From positions 1 through 32,867 of the forward strand of contig JAUXSD010000187.1 of assembly GCA_030681525.1 (NCBI GenBank): a stretch of 32,867 nucleotides of DNA. Direction: 5' to 3'. Below are positions 9,101-17,730 of this stretch, piece after piece; the stretch's first letter is position 1; every line of letters starts with the position of its first letter. The stretch is from Solirubrobacteraceae bacterium (lineage in GTDB: Bacteria; Actinomycetota; Thermoleophilia; Solirubrobacterales; Solirubrobacteraceae). Made by a program: the position numbers and the translations under genes. Under the pieces are notes generated by a model. It made no database searches and had not been told where the DNA came from. It saw nothing but the letters and a program-made list of their open reading frames with translations.

Positions 9101-9307
9101 CGCATGCGTCCTCGACCGCACTTCCCGCGAGGGCGCGGGCTCACGCGTCCCGTTCGACGGTGCGGCGTCCGGCGGCGGCCGCGTGGCCGCGCCGATGACC
9201 GTGATGCGCTGCGATCCGGCTCCGTCGGGCGACATGACGGTCAACTACGCGCGCGGCGCGCGAATCCCTGCCGGCGGCGGGCCGGTCCGCTCCGGAGCCG
9301 GCCGGGC

Positions 9308-9601
9308 TCAGGCCGTGAGCGGCTCGTCGTCGGCCCGGGCGGCGGCGGCCTCCTGGCGCGCGCCGAGCCAGTAGAACAGGCCGTAGCCCAGCAGGACGCC
9401 GGGGATGCACTCCACCGCGGTGAGGAGGTTCGTGTCGTCCTGGCCGGGGATCGCGAAGCCGTGGATCACGAGGCCGAAGATGATGGCGCCGAACACGCAG
9501 CCCAGGAAGGCGCCGATGATCCCCGCCCAGCAGCGATCGGGCAGGAACACCGTGAAGTGCCAGAGGGCGAGGCCCATCATCGTCCAGGCGAGCAGTCCCA
9601 T
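9308..9601 (-). CDS. Small hypothetical membrane protein downstream of secDF
   Basis: 97 residues with three likely membrane helices: LLAWTMMGLALWHFTVFLP, a glycine-rich helix around AGIIGAFLGCVFGAIIFGL, and a third around CIPGVLLGYGLFYWLG, then a short charged tail (RADDEPLTA). The glycine-spaced middle helix recalls the GlsB/YeaQ (transglycosylase-associated) small membrane proteins, but the similarity is weak and I do not assign the family. The ATG at 9599-9601 lies only 3 bp after the secDF stop, so it is almost certainly cotranscribed with secDF. Function unknown. Confidence 0.75.
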   Translation of the reverse strand: MGLLAWTMMGLALWHFTVFLPDRCWAGIIGAFLGCVFGAIIFGLVIHGFAIPGQDDTNLLTAVECIPGVLLGYGLFYWLGARQEAAAARADDEPLTA

Positions 9602-9604
9602 GGC

Positions 9605-12556
9605 TCAGCGCGGCCTTCCGTGCTTGGAGCGGCGCTTGGCCGCCGACGAGTTCTTCGGTCGCTTCGGCGCGGCCGCGGCCTTCGAGGCGGGCGGCATCGT
9701 GACGTCCTCGGGCAGCGCGTCGGCGGACTCGTCGCGCGTCGCGGGCGCGGGAGCGGGCTTGGCCGTCTTGGCCTTCGGCTTGGGCTTGTCGGCGACCGCG
9801 GTGCTGCGCGGGACGGGGTCGACGTGCAGGTCGCGCACGAGCTCCTCGAACTCCTCGCGTGACACGCTCGCCTCGGGATCGTCGGGCGCGGTCAGGCGCG
9901 CGCCGCGGCGCAGCTTGCGCTTGTCGGCCTGAGGATCGACCTGCTCGCTCGCGGCGCCGGTGGCGTAGGCCGGCACGACGCCGCCGTTCTCGGCGGCGAT
10001 CCGCGCGTGGCGGCGGCGGTAGACCGGCTCGCGCTCCTTCCAGGCCGCCAGCACGGGACCGGCGATGAAGACCGACGAGTACGTGCCCGAGATCGTGCCG
10101 ATGAGCAGCGCGAACGCGAACGCCTGCAGCGTCTCGCCGCCGAACAGCAGCAGCGCGAGGACCGGCAGGCCGGAACAGAAGCTCGTGGCCAGGGAGCGCA
10201 CGATGACCTCGGACATCGAGCGGTTGACGATCTGCGAGAACGCCGCCCGCGGCATGCGCGGGACGTTCTCGCGGATTCGGTCGAACACGATGATCGTGTC
10301 GTACAGCGAGAAGCCCAAGACGGTCAGCAACGCCGCGACCGTCGCCGTTGACACCTCCTGGCCGACGAGCGCGTACACGCCCGCAGTGATGAGGATGTCG
10401 TGCATGACCGCGATCAGCACCGGAACGGCGTACTTGGGCTCGAAGCGCAGCGCGAGGTACGCGGAGATGACGAACAGCGAGGCGATGATCGCGATCACCG
10501 CGGAGTTGGCGACCGACTGGCCGAAGGTCGGCCCGATCGAGGTGGAACTCGGCTCGTCGGCGAGGTCGTACTTCGCCTCGAGCGCGTTCTCGACCTTCGT
10601 GACCTCCGCGGGCGCGAGGTTGTCCGTGGAGATCTGGAACGCGCTGGCCCCCTTGGCGCCCTCGAGGCCGGTGACCTTCTGGATCTCGGCGCTGGCGAGC
10701 CCCTCGGCCTCGATGACGTCGCGCACGGCGTCCTCGTCGAGGTCCTGCACCATCTGGACGTTGATCCGCGTGCCCGATTCGAAGTCGATGCCGAAGTTGA
10801 TGCCCTTCGAGCCCAGCGCCAGCGTGCAGACGAGCAGGATCACGCCCGACGCGCTGAAGAACCACTTCGAGTAGCCCATGTAGTTGATCCGCAGGCGGTC
10901 GCCCTTGGGCTTGCCGGCGCCGAGCGCGCTGGGCTTGCTGATCATCCGCGACTTGCCCATCACGCCGAGGATCGCCTGGGTCGCCAGCACCGCGGTGAAC
11001 AGCGAGACGATGACGCCGAGACCCAGCGTCAGCGCGAAGCCCTTGACCCCGGACGTTGCCAGGACGAACAGGATGAAGGCGACCATGATCGTGACGACGT
11101 TCGCGTCGATGATCGCCGTCAAACCCTTCTTGTAGCCCGTCGCGATGCCCGAGGCGATCGATCTGCCGCCGCGGATCTCCTCCTTGACGCGCTCGAAGAT
11201 CACGATGTTCGCGTCAGCGGCCACCCCCAGCGTCAGGATCAGGCCGGCGATGCCGGGCAGCGTGAGGACGACCGGGATGAGCTTGATGAGCGCGAAGAAG
11301 TACACGCCGTAGACACCCAGCGCGACGACCGCGATCGCGCCGAGGATCCGGTAGAAGATCAGCAGGAACAGCGCGACGATCATGAAGCCCGCGATGCCGG
11401 CGGCGAGACCCTGGCTAAGCGCCTGCTTGCCGAGCGTGGCGGACACCTGCGAGCTCGAGATGAGCTCCAGGCGCACCGGCAGCGCGCCGGTCTTGAGGAT
11501 GTTCGCGAGATCCTGGGCGCTCTGGATCGTGAAGCCGCCCTCGATCTGCGAGCCGTTGGCTCCGTCGATGCCCTCCGGGTACTGCTGGAAGTCGATCGTC
11601 GGCGATGAGACGAGCTCGTTGTCGAGCACGATCGCGAAGTGCTGCAGCGACTGCTCGCGGGTCTGCAGGATCCCGACGCTCTCCGAGCCGCGCTGCGCGA
11701 TCGCCTTGGTGACCTGCTCCCAGGTCTCGCGGCCCTTGTCGGTGAAGTTGAACGTGACGATCGGCGTGCCCGAGCCGCCCGCGCCCTGGTCGAAGTTCTG
11801 CTCGGGGTCCTTGATCTCCTTGCCCTGGAGCGCGACGTCGTCCTGCAGGACGAACCAGCGGTTGGGCTCGGGCCCCTTCTCGGGCTTCTGCGCGCGGACG
11901 ATCACCGTGTCGGGCTTGACCGTGATGATCTCGGCCTGCTCGCGCTTGTCGGCGGGCACGTTGGCCAGCGCATCCGCGCGGTTCTCCTCGCCGAGGCCGA
12001 AGACGCGCTTGGCCTTGCGGTCGACGGCGTAGTAGAGGTTGCCGTCGCGCGAGTTGTCGGCCTCGATCTTCGCCGGGCGCTTCTCGGCGCGCAGCAGGGC
12101 GTCGAAGAGCGTCAGGCCGACGCTCGGGTCGCCGGCGGCCTGTCCGCCGGTCACCGCGGGGTTCGTCGGGTCGGGCCTGCCGTCGGGCCCGATGACGTTG
12201 GGCTCCCAGTCGTAGAACGCCATCTGCGCGACGGTGCCGACCTGGCGGATCGCGTCCTGCAGGTTCGAGACGTCGGGCAGCGCGACGTTGATCTGCTCGG
12301 AGCCGGACTGCTGGATCTCGGGCTCGGCGACGCCGAGCTGATCGACGCGCTCGCGCATGACGTCGATCGTGCGCTGCAGCGTCTCGCTGTCCGGCTTGGG
12401 CTCGCCGGCGCGGGGCTTGACCTCGTAGACGAGCTCGACGCCCCCCTGCAGGTCGAGGCCGAGCTTCGTCGGCTTCGTCGCGAGCACGACCGCAGAGGCG
12501 ATCAGGAGCCCGGCGACGAGCAGCAGGACGAAGAGGTTGCGCTGGCGATCGCTCAC
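9605..12556 (-). CDS. secDF: Fused SecD-SecF protein translocase subunit
   Basis: 983 residues encoding SecD (about 1-550) and SecF (about 556-845) as one chain. SecD marks: an N-terminal membrane helix, LGLDLQGG, the extracytoplasmic domain, then the membrane block with GLILTLGVAADANIVIFERV. SecF marks: INFGIDFESGT and VLGFSLYDTIIVFDRIREN. Role: uses the proton motive force with SecYEG/SecA to complete protein export. Residues ~846-983 form a long hydrophilic C-terminal tail rich in Lys/Arg/Pro/Ala, ending in KRPKNSSAAKRRSKHGRPR, well beyond the usual SecF end; a cytosolic position and nucleic-acid or ribosome contact are inferences. Start is GTG at 12554-12556, 18 bp after the zinc-ribbon/PAS stop. 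No yajC is seen beside it. Confidence 0.95.
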   Translation of the reverse strand: MSDRQRNLFVLLLVAGLLIASAVVLATKPTKLGLDLQGGVELVYEVKPRAGEPKPDSETLQRTIDVMRERVDQLGVAEPEIQQSGSEQINVALPDVSNLQDAIRQVGTVAQMAFYDWEPNVIGPDGRPDPTNPAVTGGQAAGDPSVGLTLFDALLRAEKRPAKIEADNSRDGNLYYAVDRKAKRVFGLGEENRADALANVPADKREQAEIITVKPDTVIVRAQKPEKGPEPNRWFVLQDDVALQGKEIKDPEQNFDQGAGGSGTPIVTFNFTDKGRETWEQVTKAIAQRGSESVGILQTREQSLQHFAIVLDNELVSSPTIDFQQYPEGIDGANGSQIEGGFTIQSAQDLANILKTGALPVRLELISSSQVSATLGKQALSQGLAAGIAGFMIVALFLLIFYRILGAIAVVALGVYGVYFFALIKLIPVVLTLPGIAGLILTLGVAADANIVIFERVKEEIRGGRSIASGIATGYKKGLTAIIDANVVTIMVAFILFVLATSGVKGFALTLGLGVIVSLFTAVLATQAILGVMGKSRMISKPSALGAGKPKGDRLRINYMGYSKWFFSASGVILLVCTLALGSKGINFGIDFESGTRINVQMVQDLDEDAVRDVIEAEGLASAEIQKVTGLEGAKGASAFQISTDNLAPAEVTKVENALEAKYDLADEPSSTSIGPTFGQSVANSAVIAIIASLFVISAYLALRFEPKYAVPVLIAVMHDILITAGVYALVGQEVSTATVAALLTVLGFSLYDTIIVFDRIRENVPRMPRAAFSQIVNRSMSEVIVRSLATSFCSGLPVLALLLFGGETLQAFAFALLIGTISGTYSSVFIAGPVLAAWKEREPVYRRRHARIAAENGGVVPAYATGAASEQVDPQADKRKLRRGARLTAPDDPEASVSREEFEELVRDLHVDPVPRSTAVADKPKPKAKTAKPAPAPATRDESADALPEDVTMPPASKAAAAPKRPKNSSAAKRRSKHGRPR

Positions 12557-12574
12557 AGAGGTCTTCTCAGCAGG

Positions 12575-13024
12575 TTACTTGCCCGGCGTGAGGACGAGCA
12601 GCAGTCCGCCGTCGTCGTCGTAGGCGGGAAACAGGTCGGCGGTGGCGTCGGCCGGCAGATCGCCCTCGGCGTTGACCGTGACGCGCTTGCCCAGCGCGCG
12701 CACGCCCCACTCGAGCACGGTGCTGACGTGATCGCTGCCGTCCTCGAAGCGCAGCCCGAGGACCTCGTTGGCCTTGCGACCGATCACCCGCTCGTCGTTG
12801 AGGCCGGTCAGCTCGAAGGACCCGCGGCCGCAGCCGATGACCCGCCCCTCCTGATCGCACACGAAGAACGCCGCCGTGGGAGCCGGGTAATAATCGTCGA
12901 GCAACTCGAAGAGGAAGCCGAACCCGCATTTGGCGCAGCCCTTGGCCTGGCGCGAGAAACCGGCGGTGCGATCGGTCTCCGTGCTGCGGTTGCCGCAGTT
13001 CGGACAGATGAACAGATGTGCCAT
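12575..13024 (-). CDS. Zinc-ribbon plus PAS-like domain protein
   Basis: 149 residues from the ATG at 13022-13024. The same frame is open far upstream, but that part lies antisense-like across ruvB and is not coding. Residues 1-35 hold a C-x2-C...C-x2-C zinc ribbon (C7, C10, C30, C33). Residues ~50-149 look like a PAS fold: AAFFVCDQEGRVIGCGRG, then LTGLNDERVIGRKANEVLGL, and a final strand GGLLLVLTPG. No kinase or output domain is attached, so it may be a small sensor or partner protein. It occupies the position between ruvB and secDF where yajC is often found. TAGGCT ends 10 nt upstream of the ATG. The family and ligand are not known to me. Confidence 0.75.
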   Translation of the reverse strand: MAHLFICPNCGNRSTETDRTAGFSRQAKGCAKCGFGFLFELLDDYYPAPTAAFFVCDQEGRVIGCGRGSFELTGLNDERVIGRKANEVLGLRFEDGSDHVSTVLEWGVRALGKRVTVNAEGDLPADATADLFPAYDDDGGLLLVLTPGK

Positions 13025-13101
13025 TGCGCTGGTAAGCCTAGAACAGCGCCGCTTAATCCCAGGTGAAGGCGGCGCCGGGCCGCGCGCGCCGGGAACGGCG
13101 T

Positions 13102-14127
13102 TCAGAACAGGCTCTCCGCGGCGGCGGCCGGCGGCTCGAGGCCGATGTGCTCGTAGGCGCGCTTCGTCGCCGCGCGGCCGCGCGGGGTGCGCTTGAGCAG
13201 CCCGCACTGCAGCAGGTAGGGCTCGTAGACGTCCTCGATGGTGTCCTGCTCCTCGCCGACGGTGACGGCGAGCGTCGAGAGGCCGACCGGGCCGCCCTCG
13301 AACTTCACGCACAGCGCGCGCAGCAGCTCGCGGTCGAGGCGATCCAGGCCGAGGTCGTCGATCTCCATGAGCGCGAGCGCCGCGTCGGCCGCGGCCGCGG
13401 AGACGACCCCCTCGCAGCGCACCTCGGCGTAGTCGCGCACGCGCTTGAGCAGACGGTTGGCGACGCGCGGCGTGCCGCGGCTGCGGCCGGCGATCGCCAC
13501 CGCCCCCTCCCGCTCGAGCGTGACGCCGAGGATCCGGGCCGAGCGTTCGACGATCGTCGCGAGGTCGTCGAAGCCGTAGTGCTCGAGGCGGTGCTGCAGG
13601 CCGAAGCGGTCGCGCAGCGGCGCGGTGAGCAGGCCGGTGCGCGTCGTGGCGCCGATGAGCGTGAACGGCGGCAGGTCGAGCGTGACGATCCGCGCGCCGG
13701 CGCCGAGCCCGACGGTGATCGGCAGCTGGCGATCCTCCATCGCGGGATAGAAGGTCTCCTCCAGCGCCCGCTGGAGGCGATGGATCTCGTCGACGAAGAA
13801 CACGCTGCGCGGCTCCAGCGCGGTGAGGAACGCGGCGATGTCGGCCTTGCGCTCGAGCGTCGGCCCCGCCGTCTGCACGAACGGCACGCCGAGCTCGGCG
13901 GCGACGATCTGCGCCAGCGTCGTCTTGCCCAGGCCGGGCGGCCCGGCCAGCAGGACGTGGTCGAGCGGCTCGTCGCGCGCCCGCGCGGCCTCGATCGAGA
14001 TCGCCAGCTGCTCCTTGAGCGACGGCTGGCCGACGAAGTCCTCCAGGCGGCGCGGGCGCAGCGAGCGATCGAGCTCGTCCTCCTCGAGCAGGACCGGGGT
14101 CTGGATGCGCGGCGTCACCGAGCTCAC
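13102..14127 (-). CDS. ruvB: Holliday junction branch-migration ATPase RuvB
   Basis: 341 residues, normal length. Walker A GPPGLGKT at 62-69, Walker B with VDEIHRL (D113, E114), sensor/arginine-finger region [11 protein letters not shown] and LRDRFG, then the winged-helix C-terminal domain ([27 protein letters not shown]). RuvB hexamers are loaded by RuvA and drive branch migration at Holliday junctions. The start is GTG at 14125-14127, overlapping the ruvA stop as GTGA, so translation is probably coupled. Confidence 0.97.
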   Translation of the reverse strand: MSSVTPRIQTPVLLEEDELDRSLRPRRLEDFVGQPSLKEQLAISIEAARARDEPLDHVLLAGPPGLGKTTLAQIVAAELGVPFVQTAGPTLERKADIAAFLTALEPRSVFFVDEIHRLQRALEETFYPAMEDRQLPITVGLGAGARIVTLDLPPFTLIGATTRTGLLTAPLRDRFGLQHRLEHYGFDDLATIVERSARILGVTLEREGAVAIAGRSRGTPRVANRLLKRVRDYAEVRCEGVVSAAAADAALALMEIDDLGLDRLDRELLRALCVKFEGGPVGLSTLAVTVGEEQDTIEDVYEPYLLQCGLLKRTPRGRAATKRAYEHIGLEPPAAAAESLF

Positions 14128-14735
14128 GCGCGGTCACCGCCGGTGACCGCATCGGACGATCTGCGCGCGGCGCGCAGGCCTTCGGCGATGAGCTCCTCGG
14201 GCGTCTCTCCGACGGCGTCGCGCAGCGCCTCGTCGGCCTCCACGACGGTGAAGCCGAGCTCCACGAGGCCGTCGCGGGCGACGCGCTGCGGGCTGTCGGA
14301 GCGCGTGATGACGATCTCGTCGTCCAGCGCGGCGCCGCCGACCTTCTCGCGCAGCTCGACGACGATCCGCTCGGCGGTGCGCTTGCCGATGCCGGGCACC
14401 GCCTGCAGCCGCGCGACGTCGCCGGACGCCACGGCCGAGATGAGCTCGCGCGGGGTGCCGCCGCTGAGCACGGCGAGCGCCACCTTGGGCCCGACGGACT
14501 GCACGTTGATCAGCGCGAGGAACAGGTCGCGCTCCTGCTCGTGGGCGAAGCCGTAGAGCGCGAGCGCGTCGTCGCGCACGACGAGATGGCTGTGCAGCGT
14601 GACGGGCCTCCCGACCGCGGGCACGTGGCGCAGCGTCTCGGCCGAGACCGCCAGGCGGTAGCCGACGCCGCCGGCGAGGACGACGACGTGGTCGGCGCGG
14701 CGGACCGCGACCTCGCCGCGCAGCAGGGCGATCAT
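14124..14735 (-). CDS. ruvA: Holliday junction-binding protein RuvA
   Basis: 203 residues from MIALLRGE. Domain I OB-fold (1-~65), the helix-hairpin-helix region ([15 protein letters not shown] and [21 protein letters not shown]), and domain III at the C-terminus ([23 protein letters not shown]). RuvA forms the tetramer that holds the four-way junction for RuvB. The ATG at 14733-14735 overlaps the ruvC stop as ATGA; the stop overlaps the ruvB GTG. Confidence 0.97.
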   Translation of the reverse strand: MIALLRGEVAVRRADHVVVLAGGVGYRLAVSAETLRHVPAVGRPVTLHSHLVVRDDALALYGFAHEQERDLFLALINVQSVGPKVALAVLSGGTPRELISAVASGDVARLQAVPGIGKRTAERIVVELREKVGGAALDDEIVITRSDSPQRVARDGLVELGFTVVEADEALRDAVGETPEELIAEGLRAARRSSDAVTGGDRA

Positions 14736-15340
14736 TCGTCGTGCGAAGGCGCCGGCAGGTCGCCGCTGTCGCCGAGCGCGCCGGGCGCCGTGCCGGGGCC
14801 GCGCGAGACGCGCATCTCGGCGATGTCGGCGGGCTCGGGCACGACGACGCTCTCGGCGACGGCCGCCGCGTGCGGCGCGCCGTTGGCGTGGCAGATGGCG
14901 ATCGCCAGCGCGTCGGCGGCGTGGTCGGGGCGCGGCGGCGACTCGAGGCTGAGCAGCACCTGGACCATCCGCGCGACCTGGTCCTTGTCGGCGCGGCCGG
15001 AGCCGCAGACGGCGTACTTGATCTGCTGGGGCGTGTAGGAGACGCACGGCAGGCGCCGCTGGCCGGCGGCGAGCATCACGACGCCGCGCGCCTGGCCGAC
15101 GGCGAAGGCGCTCGAGATGTTGCGCCCGAAGTAGACGTCCTCCATCGCGAGGACGCCGACCTTGTGCTCGTCGAGCAGCTCGCAGACACGCCGGTGGATG
15201 TTGGCCAGGCGGATCTGCGGCGGGGCCTCGGGACGCGTGGTGATGACGCCGCCGTCGAGCGCGAGGAGGCGGCTGCCACGGCGTTCGACGACGCCGTAGC
15301 CGGTGTTCGCGGTGCCGGGATCGATGCCGAGGACGATCAT
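14732..15340 (-). CDS. ruvC: Holliday junction resolvase RuvC
   Basis: 202 residues. RNase H-like fold with D7 (GIDPGT), E67 (LAMEDV), H140 and D143 (PDHAADALAIA). The third catalytic position is His rather than the Asp of E. coli, the arrangement known from Thermus thermophilus RuvC. The enzyme cuts Holliday junctions after RuvAB. The residues beyond ~165 are a Pro/Gly/Ala-rich tail without clear structure. First gene of the ruvCAB set; a CAGAAT hexamer lies 8 nt before the ATG but is a weak -10. Divergent from the DUF3817 gene. Confidence 0.96.
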   Translation of the reverse strand: MIVLGIDPGTANTGYGVVERRGSRLLALDGGVITTRPEAPPQIRLANIHRRVCELLDEHKVGVLAMEDVYFGRNISSAFAVGQARGVVMLAAGQRRLPCVSYTPQQIKYAVCGSGRADKDQVARMVQVLLSLESPPRPDHAADALAIAICHANGAPHAAAVAESVVVPEPADIAEMRVSRGPGTAPGALGDSGDLPAPSHDE

Positions 15341-15403
15341 GGCTTTGCATTCTGCGCGCCGGGTCGGATGCCTCCCGCCGGGCCGCCCGGACGCGCCCGA
15401 GAT

Positions 15404-15409
15404 TACGAT
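15404..15409 (+). promoter_or_regulatory. Candidate -10 hexamer (TACGAT) of the DUF3817 gene
   Basis: TACGAT 27 nt upstream of the TTG start, leaving room for a short leader with the AAAAGGA ribosome-binding site at 15424-15430. No convincing -35 is visible at 17 bp. Confidence 0.35.
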
Positions 15410-15436
15410 GGCCCACCGCCGTCAAAAGGAGCCCTG

Positions 15437-15724
15437 TTGTTCTCGATCAAGACCTTTCGCTATGTCGCCCTCGCCGAGGCGACGAGCTTTCTCATCCTCC
15501 TCGTGGTCGCCTACGTCGTGCACTCCGAGGGCGGCGTCAACGTGATGGGCCCGCTGCACGGCACGCTCTTTCTGGCCTACGTCGTGATCGCGCTGGCGGT
15601 CGCGCGCTCGGCCGGCTGGACCACGAAGCAGACCGTCCTCGTGCTCGCCGGCGCGGTGCTGCCGTTCGGCGGCTTCGTCGTGGACCGCTGGCTGGCGAAG
15701 ACGGGGCAGCTCGAGACGGCCTGA
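15437..15724 (+). CDS. DUF3817 domain integral membrane protein
   Basis: 95 residues beginning at TTG (FSIKTFRYVALAEATSF follows), chosen because AAAAGGA at 15424-15430 lies 6 nt upstream; the preceding CTG at 15434 is less likely. Three membrane helices: ATSFLILLVVAYVV, HGTLFLAYVVIALAVA and TVLVLAGAVLPFGGFVVD. The motif with MGPLHGTLFLAY and the closing PFGGFVVDRWL are typical of DUF3817 proteins, which are common in actinobacteria and of unknown function. It is transcribed away from ruvC. Confidence 0.85.
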   Translation: MFSIKTFRYVALAEATSFLILLVVAYVVHSEGGVNVMGPLHGTLFLAYVVIALAVARSAGWTTKQTVLVLAGAVLPFGGFVVDRWLAKTGQLETA

Positions 15725-15742
15725 CGAGCCTCCCGGATGCCC

Positions 15743-15772
15743 TTGCACGATCTCGGGCGGCGGGCGTACAGT
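15743..15772 (+). promoter_or_regulatory. Sigma-70-like promoter of the dikinase-like gene
   Basis: TTGCAC at 15743-15748 and TACAGT at 15767-15772 with an 18-bp spacer. The predicted start near 15779 leaves a short leader holding the AGGAG ribosome-binding site at 15791-15795, 9 nt before the GTG at 15805. This is the most conventional promoter in the window. Confidence 0.55.
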
Positions 15773-15804
15773 CGCAGGGAACCTCACCCCAGGAGCGCAA
15801 GAGC

Positions 15805-17706
15805 GTGAGCACCTCCCACACCGATGCCCCCGCGCAGCTGCCGATCGAGACCGGCGCCCGCAGCATCCCGGACCGCGCCACCTTCGAGCTGCTCGCGCGG
15901 CGCGACGACGTCCCGGGGCAGCTCGCCGCCGAGGAGTGCAAGCTGCTGATCCTCGGCGTCGACACGCCATCGCCGCAGCTGTACTTCCTCAACACGAAGA
16001 CGTTCGCGTTTCACTGGGACTTCGCGACCCGGGGCCTCGGGCTGGAGATCTCCAACCGCGACTTCAACGCGATCACGTACTTCCGCGACGACCGCTCGAA
16101 CCTCGCCGGCACGATCATCGCCAACGATCGCTACGAGCCGGCGGGCGGCGGGGAGCCCGGCCTGTACGCGCTCGAGTTCTGGCCGACCGACCCGGTTCGC
16201 GCGCCCCACGTCGCGGTCGCCTACGACCTCGTCGGCGCGGCGATGGCGTTCGCGGCCGGCCGGCTCGCCTACCACCCGGCCGGCGATACGCAGGAGGCGC
16301 TGTTCGCGCAGGACGCGGCACAACTCCAGCAGCTCGGCGTGCGCTCGATCTCCACGCAGGAGCTGTTCGCCAACGTCGCCTACGTCGCGCTGAACCCCGG
16401 CGAGGGCTTCGGCGTCCTGACCGCGGTCGACCCCACCACCGCGCGGCCGCCGACGATCCGCGACGTCGCCCTGTTTGCGACGCTGCCCAACGACCTCGGC
16501 CACGTCGCCGGCGTGATCAGCGCCACACCGCAGACGCCGCTGTCGCACATCAACCTCAAGGCCAAGCAGAACGACACGCCCAACGCCTACGTGCGCGATG
16601 CCGCCACGCACGAGCGGATCGCGCCGCTCGTGGGCCGTATCGTGCGCTACGAGGTGGGTGCGGAGGACTTCGCGCTCGCGCCCGCCACCGCCGAGGAGGT
16701 CGCGGCCTGGCTGGAGCGCATCCGTCCGGCGCAGCCGCAGACGCCCCCGCGCGATCTCTCGCTGACGGAGATCACCGACCTCACGCGGCTCGGCCACGGC
16801 GACGCCCAGCGCGTCGGCGCCAAGGCGGCGAACGTCGCCGAGCTGCTGCGGATGCTGCCGCACGGCGTCGCCCCCGACGGCTACGCGATCCCGTTTGGCT
16901 TCTATGACCGCTTCATGCGCGACAACGGCCTGTACGACGACGCGCGCGAGCTCATCGCCGACCCGGACACAGCCGACCCGGCGCAGCGCGAGGAGAAGCT
17001 CGCCAAGCTGCGCAAGAAGATCAAACAGGGCGACATCGCGGACGAGGACGAGGCGGCGCTGCTGTGGATGCAGGCGAACTTCGGCCTGGTGACGCCGATC
17101 CGCTGCCGCTCGTCGACGAACAACGAGGATCTCGAGGGCTTCAACGGCGCCGGCCTGTACGACTCCTTCACGCACCGCCCCGACGAGGGCGATCTGAGCA
17201 AGACGATCAAGCAGGTGTGGGCATCGCTGTGGAACCTCCGCGCGTTCGACGAGCGCGACTTTCATCGCATCGACCACCTGGCGGCGGCGATGGGCGTGCT
17301 CGTCCACGAGAACTACGACGACGAGCTGGCCAACGGCGTCGCGGTCACGAAGAACCCCTACGACCCGTTCTGGCCGGGCTTCTACGTCAACGTCCAGGTC
17401 GGCGAGTCGCTCGTCACGAACCCCGACCCCAGCGCTGTCCCGGACGAGCTGCTGATCTCGGCGATCGGCGAGCACGGCGAGTACGAGACGCAGTACATCC
17501 GCCGCTCGACGCTGACCGAGGACGGCGCCACCGTCATGACCGCGGAGCAGATCGCCGAGCTGACGAAGCTGCTGGCGACGATCCAGGAGCGCTTCAAGGC
17601 CCTCTACGGCAAGCAGGACGACCCGGGCTTCGCGATGGACGTCGAGTTCAAGGTCGACCGGCACGGCCAGCTCGCGGTCAAGCAGGCCCGTCCCTGGGTG
17701 GAGTAG
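15805..17706 (+). CDS. Putative dikinase resembling glucan water dikinase (phosphohistidine domain followed by PEP/pyruvate-binding ATP-grasp)
   Basis: 633 residues. Residues 1-~220 are an unassigned domain. Residues ~225-270 resemble the swivelling phosphohistidine domain: GVISATPQ then TPLSHINLKAK, with H248 as the expected phosphorylated residue. From ~330 the PPDK/PEP-synthase ATP-binding domain follows: VGAKAANVAELL, YAIPFGFYD, RCRSSTNNEDLEGFNGAGLY (from residue ~433) and a C-terminal VKQARPW. No PEP-binding TIM barrel is present, so it is neither PEP synthase nor pyruvate phosphate dikinase. The order His domain then ATP domain, and the LSH and IPFG details, match plant-type glucan water dikinase, which transfers the beta-phosphate of ATP to a glucan through the histidine. 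The acceptor here is unknown. Start GTG 15805 is supported by the ribosome-binding site and promoter upstream. It converges on yebC. Confidence 0.8.
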   Translation: MSTSHTDAPAQLPIETGARSIPDRATFELLARRDDVPGQLAAEECKLLILGVDTPSPQLYFLNTKTFAFHWDFATRGLGLEISNRDFNAITYFRDDRSNLAGTIIANDRYEPAGGGEPGLYALEFWPTDPVRAPHVAVAYDLVGAAMAFAAGRLAYHPAGDTQEALFAQDAAQLQQLGVRSISTQELFANVAYVALNPGEGFGVLTAVDPTTARPPTIRDVALFATLPNDLGHVAGVISATPQTPLSHINLKAKQNDTPNAYVRDAATHERIAPLVGRIVRYEVGAEDFALAPATAEEVAAWLERIRPAQPQTPPRDLSLTEITDLTRLGHGDAQRVGAKAANVAELLRMLPHGVAPDGYAIPFGFYDRFMRDNGLYDDARELIADPDTADPAQREEKLAKLRKKIKQGDIADEDEAALLWMQANFGLVTPIRCRSSTNNEDLEGFNGAGLYDSFTHRPDEGDLSKTIKQVWASLWNLRAFDERDFHRIDHLAAAMGVLVHENYDDELANGVAVTKNPYDPFWPGFYVNVQVGESLVTNPDPSAVPDELLISAIGEHGEYETQYIRRSTLTEDGATVMTAEQIAELTKLLATIQERFKALYGKQDDPGFAMDVEFKVDRHGQLAVKQARPWVE

Positions 17707-17730
17707 TCCTCCGGCGGGCGGGCGGGGCGT

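Noticed and set aside
9101..9244. N-terminal extension of the 124-residue membrane protein up to a GTG at 9244
   Set aside because: The extra 48 residues are hydrophilic and low-complexity, and the internal ATG at 9100 has a better ribosome-binding site and begins just before the first membrane helix.
12575..14152. A 525-residue frame that would fuse the zinc-ribbon/PAS protein to a long upstream region
   Set aside because: The upstream part overlaps ruvB in another frame and is Arg/Ala/Pro-rich nonsense; the zinc ribbon begins directly at the ATG at 13024.
15400..15425. TTGACG and TAATCT on the minus strand upstream of ruvC as a promoter
   Set aside because: The spacer is only 14 bp, too short for a sigma-70 promoter, and it lies 60 bp from the ruvC start.
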